Source of the DNA: Polynucleobacter sp. UB-Tiil-W10
GTDB taxonomy: Bacteria > Pseudomonadota > Gammaproteobacteria > Burkholderiales > Burkholderiaceae
Reading direction: 5' to 3'
Assembly: GCF_018881605.1 (NCBI RefSeq)
Contig: NZ_JACVPZ010000001.1
Coordinates: 124,001-188,000, forward strand
Length of the DNA: 64,000 nucleotides
Shown here: positions 27,587-35,601 of the stretch, piece after piece
How positions within the stretch are numbered: position 1 is the stretch's first letter
Layout of the letters: each line of letters starts with the position of its first letter
Made by a program: the position numbers and the translations under genes
Notes under the pieces: generated by a model
The model's input: the letters and a program-made list of their open reading frames with translations, nothing else
Told to the model about the DNA's origin: nothing
Databases searched by the model: none

Positions 27587-28465
27587 ATGGCTACAAAGAA
27601 GTCTCCAGCAAAAAAGAAAGTAGCTACCAAGGTGGTAAAAAAAGCCCCCGCTAAAAAAGCTGTCAAGAAGGTTGCCGCTAAGAAAGTAGCAAGCAAAAAG
27701 ACGGTCAAAAAGGTAGTGAAAAAACCAGTAGTCAAGAAAGTGGCTGCAAAGAAGCCTGCTACCAAAAAAGTAGCAGCTAAGAAGACACCGGCAAAGAAAC
27801 CTGCGGCCAAAAAGCCAGCAGCCAAGAAAGTTGCCAAGAAGACTGCTAAACCCGCTTCATCAAAAGCCCCTAAGGTAGACCAATATGGTCTAGAGCAAGA
27901 TGATGAGTTTTACGGTCTCTATTTTGCAAAGTCCACTAAAAAAGGATTAGTTGAAGTCAAGCCTTGTACTTTCTCATTGATGTACTGGTGGAAAGGTTTG
28001 CTTGGCTACCCTGACATGATCGAGATCTCCAAAGGAAGCAATACTGCGATGCTGCAGTTTGAATCTACATTTGGCGGAGGCGATTCTGGTGAGACCGAGT
28101 TAACCGAGAAAGACGTTCTAGATATTGATCACATCATTGAAGTAGATGAAGAAGAAATGATGATCTCCCTTTACTCCTATGTGCCGATCCCAGTGCCTGA
28201 GAAATTGGTTGGGGCTTTGAGCTTAGCAATTCTGAATATCAATCCAGAGACTCGTTATGGCAGCTTAGAGTTATGCCCTACTGAGAATGAGGAAGGTGTA
28301 ACTGAGCATTTCTTGCGCTACCGCGCAGCAACCTATTTGCGTGGCATCAAGTCAGGCAAAGTGGAAGCGATTGAAAGCTTGGTAACCAATGGTTCTGAGT
28401 TCTTTGGCCTTGCTTTAGATGCAATGTGTGTAAACAAGTCTATCAAGAAGTGGTTGTTGAGCTAA
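27587..28465 (+). CDS. Histone H1-like tail fused to a YbjN-like domain
   Basis: Residues 1-95 are an irregular repeat of Lys, Ala, Val and Pro (KKAPAKK, AAKKPA units), like the H1-type proteins of Betaproteobacteria. Residues about 100-292 are an acidic alpha/beta domain (DDEFYGLYFAKSTKKG, then EEEGV..HFLRYRA) that resembles YbjN-type domains, a match I hold weakly. AGAAGGG precedes the ATG by nine bases. The tail should bind DNA or polyphosphate, and the domain may bind a partner. A 7-bp-arm palindrome centred at 27519.5 lies upstream and may be an operator. Confidence 0.75.
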   Translation: MATKKSPAKKKVATKVVKKAPAKKAVKKVAAKKVASKKTVKKVVKKPVVKKVAAKKPATKKVAAKKTPAKKPAAKKPAAKKVAKKTAKPASSKAPKVDQYGLEQDDEFYGLYFAKSTKKGLVEVKPCTFSLMYWWKGLLGYPDMIEISKGSNTAMLQFESTFGGGDSGETELTEKDVLDIDHIIEVDEEEMMISLYSYVPIPVPEKLVGALSLAILNINPETRYGSLELCPTENEEGVTEHFLRYRAATYLRGIKSGKVEAIESLVTNGSEFFGLALDAMCVNKSIKKWLLS

Positions 28466-28501
28466 TCCAGCACCAACAATCGGCGGAATAACTAGCCGCC
28501 G

Positions 28502-28765
28502 CTATCTGCAAAGATAGATATACGTTAAGGGAAAACGGTCATTGACCGTTTTTCTGCTTTCTAGAATCGTCGCCGTTCTTTTGCCCTGCTTCTTGCACTC
28601 TGCAAGAGCTACTTCCTGAGCCTCATTCTCTTTAGCAGACTTAGGCGCATGCACGCCAATCGTTCCATCGGACTGCTGATAGACCCCGAATTCGCTTTGC
28701 GGGGTTGAGCAGGCTAACAAACCAAAACCCACTCCAATCAGCACTACTGTATTCAAATTTTTCAT
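28502..28765 (-). CDS. Small lipoprotein, hypothetical
   Basis: This 87-aa protein has a lipoprotein signal ending LLAC with the lipid-bearing Cys at 19. The mature part is short, polar and ends YIYLCR with a second Cys. I recognise no domain. Its 3' end contains, on the opposite strand, the terminator hairpin of the histone-like gene. Confidence 0.65.
   Translation of the reverse strand: MKNLNTVVLIGVGFGLLACSTPQSEFGVYQQSDGTIGVHAPKSAKENEAQEVALAECKKQGKRTATILESRKTVNDRFPLTYIYLCR
28532..28553 (+). terminator. Rho-independent terminator of the histone/YbjN-like gene
   Basis: AAAACGGTC and GACCGTTTTT form a 9-bp stem with a 3-base loop and T run on the plus strand. It lies within the last codons of the convergent lipoprotein gene. 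Confidence 0.65.
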
Positions 28766-28867
28766 TCAATTTTCACGATTATTTCTAGATTAAGACTAAC
28801 TCTAAATCAAAATAGAACAAAATGGGCTATGTCATACTGCTTAAGAACCAAAAGGAGTGATTCAATA

Positions 28868-29239
28868 ATGAAATCTTTTAACAAAACCTTTCTCATTGGC
28901 GCCGCACTGCTTTGCATGGGCCCTTCTGCGTTTGCACAACCAAACCCCAATAGCGCAATCACTTACCCCAAGCCAGGCGGCGTCATTTGCGATCAGAAAA
29001 GCGGTTTTTGTGCAGACGAACAAGGTGTCTCTGTTGCCATTACTGAAATGGAGTTAGGAAAAAAGGCATCCAAAAAATTAATGGATCAAATCCGTACGGT
29101 GGGCATCGAAAACTTCGATGCCACCAGCTTCACAATGACCGGTGGCTTACATTGCGAGACTAAGCAGAAAAAGTGCTTTACTAATAAGTATGACAACCGA
29201 GTAGATCCCAAGGCGACTAAAGCACTCTTTGGAAAGTAA
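28868..29239 (+). CDS. Fels-1/YcgJ-like secreted protein
   Basis: This 123-aa protein has a signal peptide ending AFAQ. The mature part has GGVICDQKSGFCADEQGVS, then LGKKASKKLM and the end ATKALFGK, very like E. coli YcgJ (Fels1 family). Four cysteines probably form two disulfides in the periplasm. AAAGGAGTGA sits at the right distance before the chosen ATG; an upstream in-frame ATG lacks a ribosome site. The family name derives from a prophage, but no phage genes are here. Confidence 0.82.
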   Translation: MKSFNKTFLIGAALLCMGPSAFAQPNPNSAITYPKPGGVICDQKSGFCADEQGVSVAITEMELGKKASKKLMDQIRTVGIENFDATSFTMTGGLHCETKQKKCFTNKYDNRVDPKATKALFGK

Positions 29240-29248
29240 AAGCTAAAA

Positions 29249-29899
29249 TTATTTAGCCATGGATTTTTTGTAGACGACGGTATTGCCATTACGAGTTAAT
29301 TCACCGACGGATAGAAAATCTCCCTCGTAAGTGAACTTACCCTTAAACCCATCTCCTGTTAACTCTATTGAACCATCAGGCATTGTTTTGCTGCTAGTCA
29401 TTAGCACCTTCCCCTGCGAAACATCAATCACTACCGGATGTTTGGGGGCATTGGCAAACCAATAACTATCTAAAGTAACCGCATCTAAAGGAGCCACCTC
29501 CTGTTGGTCACCCACTTTAAAGAGTAGGCCATTTGGTCCTATTTGTCCGGTTATATCGACTTCACTACCATTCATTTGGGTTTTGGCATTGAGCTTATTG
29601 AGATGAGGAACTTTAGTCCACCACTCGGTAGATCGATGCTTCTCCGTAAAAGCGGAGATAAACATTACCTTGACATCTACTTCTCTAGCGTGATCTAAGC
29701 GAATGAGATCGCCATCGGGCAAGACTTTAAGTTGATGCTCTCCGACTTTTTCGCCCTTGTAAAAGATATCGTACTTAAAGCTGACCCCCGCAGGCGGGAG
29801 GGGATCCTTTAAATCAAGAGCTAGCGCACTTCCAACAATTGAGAATACGCCAAAAGTAAAAACTAGAAGTTTGATTGCTATCTTGTTTATTGGATGCAT
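29249..29899 (-). CDS. DUF6134-like exported protein
   Basis: This 216-aa protein has a signal peptide ending ALAL and a beta-rich mature part (FKYDIFYKGEKVGEHQLKV, then AFTEKHRSTEWW). The order of blocks fits the DUF6134 group of predicted periplasmic proteins. The function is unknown. It converges with the Fels1-like gene and lies 27 bp after the autotransporter gene, so it may be its cotranscribed partner. Confidence 0.75.
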   Translation of the reverse strand: MHPINKIAIKLLVFTFGVFSIVGSALALDLKDPLPPAGVSFKYDIFYKGEKVGEHQLKVLPDGDLIRLDHAREVDVKVMFISAFTEKHRSTEWWTKVPHLNKLNAKTQMNGSEVDITGQIGPNGLLFKVGDQQEVAPLDAVTLDSYWFANAPKHPVVIDVSQGKVLMTSSKTMPDGSIELTGDGFKGKFTYEGDFLSVGELTRNGNTVVYKKSMAK

Positions 29900-29926
29900 C
29901 TCAGTAATATTTAAATTAACGGAACT

Positions 29927-31984
29927 CTATAAACCGATCGTGTAGAGCGCCATATAAGTTGTTGCCCCCACCCCTTGATATGGAGCTTGACGATATACAC
30001 CCGTTAGACTGATCCGCTGATTCTTTTCCACATCATAGTAGGCGCCTAACATTGCTGTTGGACGGGTGTATTTTGGATTGGGGTTCATATTGATCGAAGT
30101 GAGACCATATAAACCTGTGGCAGAGTAAGAGCTGTAGTTGGTATTGGTATCGGACTCAACACCAGCGCTAGCTAACAAAGTAACTGGAGGGGCAATCTTA
30201 TATGTTGCGCCCACACCTGCCACGATAGTAGTCGCATTGGTATTTAATGGTGCATAAGTTAATGGTGCGGTCACAGTTGCTGAAGCGCCCTCTGTATAGC
30301 CATTCATATTATTTTGGGTATATCGCAAGCCAGCATAAGGCGCCACTACCGTGTTGTCAGTTACACCAAAACCATACTTAGCAATGGCTTGTGCGCCTTG
30401 TGAAGTTAATGTTGATGAACCACTACCAGGCTCAGTTCCATCAATTACTGGGCGTGTCATGGTGGTGTTCTTTTGCCCATAACCAGCTGAAACCCTCACT
30501 TCTGCACCAGTACCATCCAAGCGCTCATTCCATACTCCAAATAAACCCACCATTGGAGAGCCATTGCTCACCTTAATAATGCCTGTGGTGTTAGTTGACA
30601 CATTTTGATCAATATAAGCACCAAGACGTATTTGGCTGTTCCAGCGATAGGCGCCAATCAAAACACCAGCGCTGCTGTTAACCGATTGTGAATCCACGGC
30701 TGTATAGCGACCACCAACAGATACGCATACATTACTCTTATCAAACAACGGGCAGTCATAGGTAAAGCCATTTACAAGTACAGTGTTCTGCAAGGCAAAG
30801 GCAGTCTGAAGACCCTGAGCAGTTAGATTATTCGCTGATATAACATTTGTATTGGAGCCGACAAAGTTGAGATCCCACACATTAGAACCCAAGGAATTGA
30901 GAGACCAAGTCATGCCTTGATAGGTTCCTGATGTTTTTACAAAATTTCCACTTCCCACGCCGGAAATTACTGCAGAATATGTTTTTGCAGTTACGACTGA
31001 ACCCGAAGCAATGCCAAAATTAGTTACGCTGGATCCCGCATTCACTACACTAATTTTTCCGAAGTTGGTTGGGGTTGAAATAATAATGCTGTAATTCGTA
31101 GGTAAAGTTCCAGTGTAGGTAAGATTCGTTTGCGCATTATTGATAGTAACGATCGTTCCGTTATTTTCAATACCATATCCAATAAATCCAAACCCAGAAC
31201 TTCCTACGATTGACCCATTGTTATTAATTTCAGCAATAGTTCCCCAATTTCGTATGGAGTTGTAACAGCCAAGTCCATTACAAGCGCCTGTCCGAATTTC
31301 CCCGCCGGCTTTATTGTTGATGACTCCGATACTATCGCCAGTTCCAACCAAGATTCCTGCGTCCTGACCGCCGTTAATTGAACCGCTATTATTAATCGTT
31401 CCGATTGAGGCAGAATTCCCACCATTCGCTGTATCCAAATAGATTGCTCCATTAGTTCCGCCTATTGTTCCGAAGTTATCAATCGTTGTAATGGAGGGCG
31501 AACCACTTGAGTTTGGGCGTAAAAAGATACCAATATTTGGGTAAAGGCTAGCTCCGCAACTAGCACAATTTATGATGCTCCCAGTGTTATTGATTCGCCC
31601 TATATTGGCAGAGTCATAAATCTGAATAGCATATTTAGAACCGTTAATTTCTGTTGTATTGTTTAAGTTACTTACTACTGACGTTCCACCGATATCTATA
31701 CCGCTAGTATTTGCTGACTGACCCTGAATAAGCCCTGAGTTATTTAGGTTTCCTACTGACACATTCACTATCGATAGGGCTGGATTTGGCGATCCAAATG
31801 TAGTTCCTAGCTGAGCGCCAGCCTGAACTGTAACATCTGCTTTATTTGTAGCTATAACAACATTAGGACAAGGATTTCCGGTTATAAAAACTGGATCCGA
31901 AGCGGTGGAGCATTGCGCGTAAGCAACGCTTCCAAAAACTATGCCCCCAAACAATACCAAAAGTCTTATTGGATTAAATTTCAT
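29927..31984 (-). CDS. Autotransporter with beta-helix passenger
   Basis: This 685-aa protein has a signal peptide ending YAQC. Residues about 40-330 are repeated strand-turn units of the type xINNxGSI (INNTGSI, INNSGSI, INNKAGG), which predict a right-handed beta helix. Residues about 400-685 form a beta barrel with YDVEKNQRISLTGVYR near the end. The last residue is Leu rather than the usual Phe. The passenger is short and Asn/Gly/Ser rich, so an adhesive or surface role is likely. The next genes on each side are a possible partner and a Cys-rich lipoprotein. Confidence 0.85.
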   Translation of the reverse strand: MKFNPIRLLVLFGGIVFGSVAYAQCSTASDPVFITGNPCPNVVIATNKADVTVQAGAQLGTTFGSPNPALSIVNVSVGNLNNSGLIQGQSANTSGIDIGGTSVVSNLNNTTEINGSKYAIQIYDSANIGRINNTGSIINCASCGASLYPNIGIFLRPNSSGSPSITTIDNFGTIGGTNGAIYLDTANGGNSASIGTINNSGSINGGQDAGILVGTGDSIGVINNKAGGEIRTGACNGLGCYNSIRNWGTIAEINNNGSIVGSSGFGFIGYGIENNGTIVTINNAQTNLTYTGTLPTNYSIIISTPTNFGKISVVNAGSSVTNFGIASGSVVTAKTYSAVISGVGSGNFVKTSGTYQGMTWSLNSLGSNVWDLNFVGSNTNVISANNLTAQGLQTAFALQNTVLVNGFTYDCPLFDKSNVCVSVGGRYTAVDSQSVNSSAGVLIGAYRWNSQIRLGAYIDQNVSTNTTGIIKVSNGSPMVGLFGVWNERLDGTGAEVRVSAGYGQKNTTMTRPVIDGTEPGSGSSTLTSQGAQAIAKYGFGVTDNTVVAPYAGLRYTQNNMNGYTEGASATVTAPLTYAPLNTNATTIVAGVGATYKIAPPVTLLASAGVESDTNTNYSSYSATGLYGLTSINMNPNPKYTRPTAMLGAYYDVEKNQRISLTGVYRQAPYQGVGATTYMALYTIGL

Positions 31985-31999
31985 CTTCTATTGAGTAAG

Positions 32000-32377
32000 T
32001 TACTCGTTCTTATACATATGCACAGTTCCACCACAAGCGGCAAAACACTGTCTATAGGATTCATCGCATTGCCAATAGCTTGGATTGACTGGGCAATATT
32101 GGGCATTAGGGTGGCACTTCTTTACGTCATCATGACTCTGTGCTCTATTGACGCAAGCTTGATAGCTAAAATTATTTTGCTGCTGACACATGTTGGCATT
32201 ATTTTGAGCCTGAGCCTGAGCTCCGCTGTAGCAAACATTCTTCGTATTCATGCACTGAACCGCGCAGGTTTTACCTGACTCGGTTGGAGGTGCTGTGTAC
32301 TCGTAGCGATAGGTGGTGCAGGAAGCAAGACCAATAATTGCTACTAGGCAGAAAAGAAACTTCTGAATGTTCTTCAT
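32000..32377 (-). CDS. Cys-rich lipoprotein, hypothetical
   Basis: This 125-aa protein has a lipobox LASC ending a 19-residue leader, then eleven further cysteines in the mature part (for example CAVQC, CQQQ, KKCHPNAQYC, CDESYRQCF). This predicts a disulfide-rich domain held at the membrane. ATG at 32389 is an alternative start. It lies 15 bp upstream of the autotransporter in the same direction, so the two may be expressed together. A palindrome TAACATGTTA overlaps the start region. Confidence 0.72.
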   Translation of the reverse strand: MKNIQKFLFCLVAIIGLASCTTYRYEYTAPPTESGKTCAVQCMNTKNVCYSGAQAQAQNNANMCQQQNNFSYQACVNRAQSHDDVKKCHPNAQYCPVNPSYWQCDESYRQCFAACGGTVHMYKNE

Positions 32378-32438
32378 TTTTGTTAACATGTTATCAAATA
32401 TACCTATAATTATTACATAGACCCATGAATTTCTAGAT

Positions 32439-33023
32439 ATGGAACTTAGCCAACATCCTCTGAAAAGCCAGAAAGCACAAGAGCGTTTAGCTCAAGTGAT
32501 AAAAATCGCCCACCAGCTCTTTGCTAGCCGTGGGTACGAGGATGTGGGTGTTCGGGAAATTGCTAAAGAAGCTGGAATTAGCCCTATGCAGGTGTACCGC
32601 CTCGGAGTCGACAAACATGACTTGCTGGCGGAGGTGATCTTGATTGTTAATCAGGAATTGATTGATGGTATTGAGCCATTTAAAAATACATCCCATAGAA
32701 GCGCTCTCGCCTTCATTGAGCAATATTTACTGCATGTTTATGAGCAAGATATCCGCATCAAAAGTATTCGCAAAGAAGGCGCTGCTTTTGGATGGAAATG
32801 GTCCGGCAAATATGAAGCGCTCATCATTGATCAGTTGATGCAGATACTCAAGCCCATTGCGGATGCCCTCGCACATTTTAAATATGACGAGATTGATGCG
32901 CGCTGCTATGCCATCTGGTCCTTATATTATGTTGGCTATAGAAATGCAGTCATGAATAACGCTGACGCTGATGCATGCTTGATCGCCATCAAGCCTAGTC
33001 TAGCTATTTGTTTAAAGCGCTAA
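32439..33023 (+). CDS. TetR family transcriptional regulator
   Basis: This 194-aa protein has an N-terminal helix-turn-helix (about 18-60): AHQLFASRGYEDVGVREIAKEAGISPMQVYR. The segment is given here by its key residues A16-R45. The C-terminal ligand domain is unassigned. It is divergent from the lipoprotein-autotransporter genes with about 60 bp between, so it may control them; the 10-bp palindrome at 32384-32393 is a possible operator. Confidence 0.85.
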   Translation: MELSQHPLKSQKAQERLAQVIKIAHQLFASRGYEDVGVREIAKEAGISPMQVYRLGVDKHDLLAEVILIVNQELIDGIEPFKNTSHRSALAFIEQYLLHVYEQDIRIKSIRKEGAAFGWKWSGKYEALIIDQLMQILKPIADALAHFKYDEIDARCYAIWSLYYVGYRNAVMNNADADACLIAIKPSLAICLKR

Positions 33024-33090
33024 GAAATTCAGATAAGCAGAGACCCTGCCGCTGTTTTCACAGTGTTATTAAGTTTTGATATTTTTTGTT

Positions 33091-33245
33091 TTTGCTGCAG
33101 TGTTTCGCTTTAAACGATTAACCAACTTGATTGGTCGCACTACTGCGATTGATGTCTTTTAAAGAGCGTACTAACAGTCTCCACATCTGCGGTAAAACTT
33201 TACGTCTGTACGCTCTTTAATGCTGCGGGCGAACCCTCAGCGAGT
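33091..33245 (-). ncRNA. Candidate structured small RNA (6S-like architecture possible)
   Basis: No protein frame fits this gap. A textbook sigma70 promoter fires leftward into it. The RNA would contain a perfect 13-bp stem (TTAAAGAGCGTAC at 33208-33220 on the minus strand pairing with 33159-33171) with a 36-base apical region. Two small hairpins follow (TCGCA/TGCGA and ACCAA/TTGGT), and a closing helix forms from GCTG..TTCGC near the 5' end and GCGAA..CAGC near 33094-33107. A closed rod with an interrupted centre and about 150-nt length is compatible with 6S RNA, but I cannot confirm the family. No clear terminator is seen. Confidence 0.45.
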
Positions 33246-33249
33246 TACC

Positions 33250-33278
33250 ACTATATTCCTTACTTCTTCAAAAGTCAA
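33250..33278 (-). promoter_or_regulatory. Strong sigma70 promoter for the candidate RNA
   Basis: On the minus strand TTGACT is followed after exactly 17 bases by TATAGT. It lies just after the arsenite-transporter stop codon, pointing away from that gene into the non-coding gap, so it does not serve a downstream protein gene directly. Confidence 0.65.
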
Positions 33279-33300
33279 GGGTTTACCCTAATTTATTTCA

Positions 33301-34359
33301 TTAATTAGGGCTTAATTTACTGCCGAAGAAATGGTCTCTCAGCCAAAGAGCAACGGAGACCAATCCCACCATAATTGGCACCTCAACCAAGGGTCCAATG
33401 ACTGCTGCAAATGCAGCACCTGAGTTAATCCCAAATACTGCAATAGCTACAGCAATGGCTAGCTCGAAGTTATTACTAGATGCTGTAAACGACAAAGTAC
33501 AGCAGCGCTTGTACTCAATGCCCATTTTGATGGTGATGAAAAATGTTAACAAGAACATCACCACAAAAAATATTAACAATGGAATGGCTATCGTGATGAC
33601 ATCCATGGGTAGCTGAAGAATGAGCTTTCCCTTTAAGCTAAACATCACCACAATCGTAAAGAGCAGAGCCACCAAAGTCAGCTTGCCAATTCTGGGAACG
33701 AAAGTATTTTGATACCACTCTCTTGAGACAAACTTTAGGGAAATGTATCTGGTTAAAAATCCTGCTACACAAGGAACACCAAGATAGATGGCAACTGTTT
33801 TCGCTATGTCGCCGATCGTGATATTAACGACAGAACCTGCAAAGCCAAAGTATGGCGGCAAGACAGTTAAGAAGAAATAAGCATACAAACTAAAGAACAG
33901 TACTTGAAAGATGGCATTAAAGGCCACTAAACCTGCGGCATACTCAGTCGAACCTTTAGCAATATCGTTCCATACGATCACCATCGCGATACAAGGCGCA
34001 ATTCCAATGAGTATGAGACCAGCCATGTATTCAGGCTGGCTGGGCACAAAGATGATGGCCAAGAGGAACATCAAAGTAGGCGCCACAATCCAATTGAGCA
34101 AGAATGCCAAACCAAATATTCGTTTATCTCTAAACACGTCAGGCAAATCCTCGTACTTCACCTTTGCAAAGGGTGGGTACATCATGAGAATGAGTCCGAT
34201 GGCTATTGGAATATTGGTTGTTCCACTTTGAAATGAATTAATAAACCCCTCTACCCCCGGGACAAAATACCCCAAGCCAATACCTACTGCCATGGCAGTA
34301 AAAATCCATACAGTCAGGTATCTATCTAAAAAGGAAAGCTTGCTGGTAACGGTATTCAT
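33301..34359 (-). CDS. arsB: ACR3-type arsenite efflux transporter
   Basis: This is a 352-aa membrane protein with ten helices. The family Cys is at 123 in [11 protein letters not shown], and the signature [12 protein letters not shown] is near residue 300. It exports arsenite in exchange for protons. Its ATG overlaps the arsC stop by four bases in the operon arsR-arsC-acr3. The family is ACR3, not the E. coli ArsB type; arsB is used in the broad sense. Confidence 0.93.
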   Translation of the reverse strand: MNTVTSKLSFLDRYLTVWIFTAMAVGIGLGYFVPGVEGFINSFQSGTTNIPIAIGLILMMYPPFAKVKYEDLPDVFRDKRIFGLAFLLNWIVAPTLMFLLAIIFVPSQPEYMAGLILIGIAPCIAMVIVWNDIAKGSTEYAAGLVAFNAIFQVLFFSLYAYFFLTVLPPYFGFAGSVVNITIGDIAKTVAIYLGVPCVAGFLTRYISLKFVSREWYQNTFVPRIGKLTLVALLFTIVVMFSLKGKLILQLPMDVITIAIPLLIFFVVMFLLTFFITIKMGIEYKRCCTLSFTASSNNFELAIAVAIAVFGINSGAAFAAVIGPLVEVPIMVGLVSVALWLRDHFFGSKLSPN

Positions 34360-34835
34360 GACTTGGTGTGTATCTCTTGAAGGCTGAGTGAATTGAGTCG
34401 ATCCAAAGGCATGTCCGCCAGAAGATCAATACGTTTTTTAAGACCAATCATGACTTCTTTAAATGCGCGCCGTTTATCGTCATCTGATCCTGCCACTTGA
34501 GATGGGTCAGGGAATCCCCAATGCGCAGTAGCGGGCCTACCAGGCCAAAATGGGCAAACTTCGCCGGCCGCGTTATCACAAACAGTAATAATAAAATCCA
34601 TCTGAGGCGCATCGGGCAAGCCATACTCATCCCAAGACTTGGAGCGCAATTTTGATTCGTCGTAGCCCATCTGCAAAGCTAACTCACGCGCAAATGGATT
34701 AACCGATGTGCCAGGAGTAGATCCTGCTGAGTAACCAACAAACTTTCCACTTAAATGCGTGGAAGCGATTGCCTCGCCTAAAACGGAGCGAGCAGAATTA
34801 TGGGTGCATAAAAAGAGAATATTGAACTGCTTCAT
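34356..34835 (-). CDS. arsC: Arsenate reductase, low-molecular-weight phosphatase type
   Basis: This 159-aa protein has the P-loop CTHNSARS (C10 to R16) with redox cysteines C86 and C94 in [16 protein letters not shown]. It reduces arsenate to arsenite, which the next gene exports. It overlaps arsR and the transporter gene by four bases each. A second copy lies at 47979-48476. Confidence 0.93.
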   Translation of the reverse strand: MKQFNILFLCTHNSARSVLGEAIASTHLSGKFVGYSAGSTPGTSVNPFARELALQMGYDESKLRSKSWDEYGLPDAPQMDFIITVCDNAAGEVCPFWPGRPATAHWGFPDPSQVAGSDDDKRRAFKEVMIGLKKRIDLLADMPLDRLNSLSLQEIHTKS

Positions 34836-35161
34836 TTAGCCTTAACCTTTTTAATAATGGATACCGGAGCACATGATTTACCACCACAGCAGTTTTCAAG
34901 CAGAAACCCGCTTAACTCTTGAACCAAGTTGGCATTCGGTCGATATATGAGATTGCGACTTTGACGCTCCACCGACAATAAATCAGCCCCCACCAGTTCT
35001 TTCAAGTGAAAACTCAGTGTGGCATTGGCTACGCCTAGATTTTCAATAATCTCGCCCGGCGATAATCCAGTATCACCACGCTGCACTACCAAACGAAAGA
35101 TATTCAAACGTGTCTCTTGGCCTAGGGCCAGAAATGCTTTGATGGCATCAGTATTTTTCAT
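34832..35161 (-). CDS. arsR: ArsR family arsenite-responsive repressor
   Basis: This is a 109-aa winged-helix repressor. The usual ELCVCDL site in helix 3 is absent. Instead C91, C92 and C97 sit at the C-terminus (ENCCGGKSC), the arrangement described for Acidithiobacillus-type ArsR, where a C-terminal Cys triad binds As(III). It leads the three-gene operon. Its promoter region is shared with the divergent H1-like/ppk2 unit, including the Pho-type repeats. Confidence 0.92.
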   Translation of the reverse strand: MKNTDAIKAFLALGQETRLNIFRLVVQRGDTGLSPGEIIENLGVANATLSFHLKELVGADLLSVERQSRNLIYRPNANLVQELSGFLLENCCGGKSCAPVSIIKKVKAK

Positions 35162-35206
35162 ATTTCCAATTGTATCGAAATGTATATTTCACATTTATTA
35201 CAATCA

Positions 35207-35235
35207 ATGTCATATAAATGACATATATGTGTCAT
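35207..35235. promoter_or_regulatory. Pho-box-like array between arsR and the H1-like/ppk2 unit
   Basis: Three 7-mers occur at exact 11-bp steps: ATGTCAT at 35207, ATGACAT at 35218, GTGTCAT at 35229. Two fit CTGTCAT in 6 of 7 positions. The first two also make an 18-bp perfect palindrome, so ArsR binding is an alternative. The array is 85 bp before the H1-like start and 46 bp before arsR. Confidence 0.6.
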
Positions 35236-35319
35236 ATTGGCTTGAAAATAGAGGAAATAAACCGTAGGATTGGCTACTATTCATTACAACAAACCCTCAA
35301 GCTAACCTAGGAATAAATC

Positions 35320-35601
35320 ATGAGCCAAAAGAAATTAGTCAAACAGCTACTTAAAAAGCTCGATAAATTAGAGTCCGACAGAGAAAAGCTGATCGACAAG
35401 CTCGCAAAAGCATTAGATAAGCTAGATAAGAAGGTGGCGACTAAAAAGACTCCAGCCAAGAAAGCGCCTGCGGCAAAAAAAGTTCCTGCTAAGAAGGTCC
35501 CAGCAAAAAAGGCACCAGCCACTAAGAAGGCTCCCGCAAAAAAAGTTCCCGCTAAGAAGGCTGCTGTTAAAAAGCCAGTCAGCGCAAACGAAGCAAGTTA
35601 A
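35320..35601 (+). CDS. Histone H1-like basic protein coupled to PPK2
   Basis: This 93-aa protein has a charged coiled-coil helix at residues 1-42 (KLVKQLLKKLDKLESDR). Residues 43-88 are repeats of the type KKAPAKKVPAKK. Its stop codon shares a base with the ppk2 start (TAATG), so the two proteins are made together. Such tails bind DNA and would bind polyphosphate, the substrate or product of the coupled kinase. The similar Pseudomonas protein AlgP has been reported on polyphosphate granules, which makes a granule role plausible here. This is inference. Confidence 0.82.
   Translation: MSQKKLVKQLLKKLDKLESDREKLIDKLAKALDKLDKKVATKKTPAKKAPAAKKVPAKKVPAKKAPATKKAPAKKVPAKKAAVKKPVSANEAS

Noticed and set aside
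27550-27837. Long leftward frame of Ala/Phe/Leu repeats opposite the histone-like tail
   Set aside because: It is the antisense of a Lys/Ala-rich repeat; its composition follows from the other strand and it has no independent start signal.
28482-28500. GC-rich hairpin GGCGG/CCGCC just after the histone/YbjN-like gene
   Set aside because: No T run on either side; the hairpin at 28532 is the better terminator.
24531-29239. Prophage remnant suggested by holin-like and Fels-1-like names
   Set aside because: Both are chromosomal families with old phage names; no integrase, capsid or tail gene is present and neighbours are ordinary.
35307-35522. Leftward frame opposite the H1-like gene
   Set aside because: Same antisense artefact of KKAPAKK repeats.
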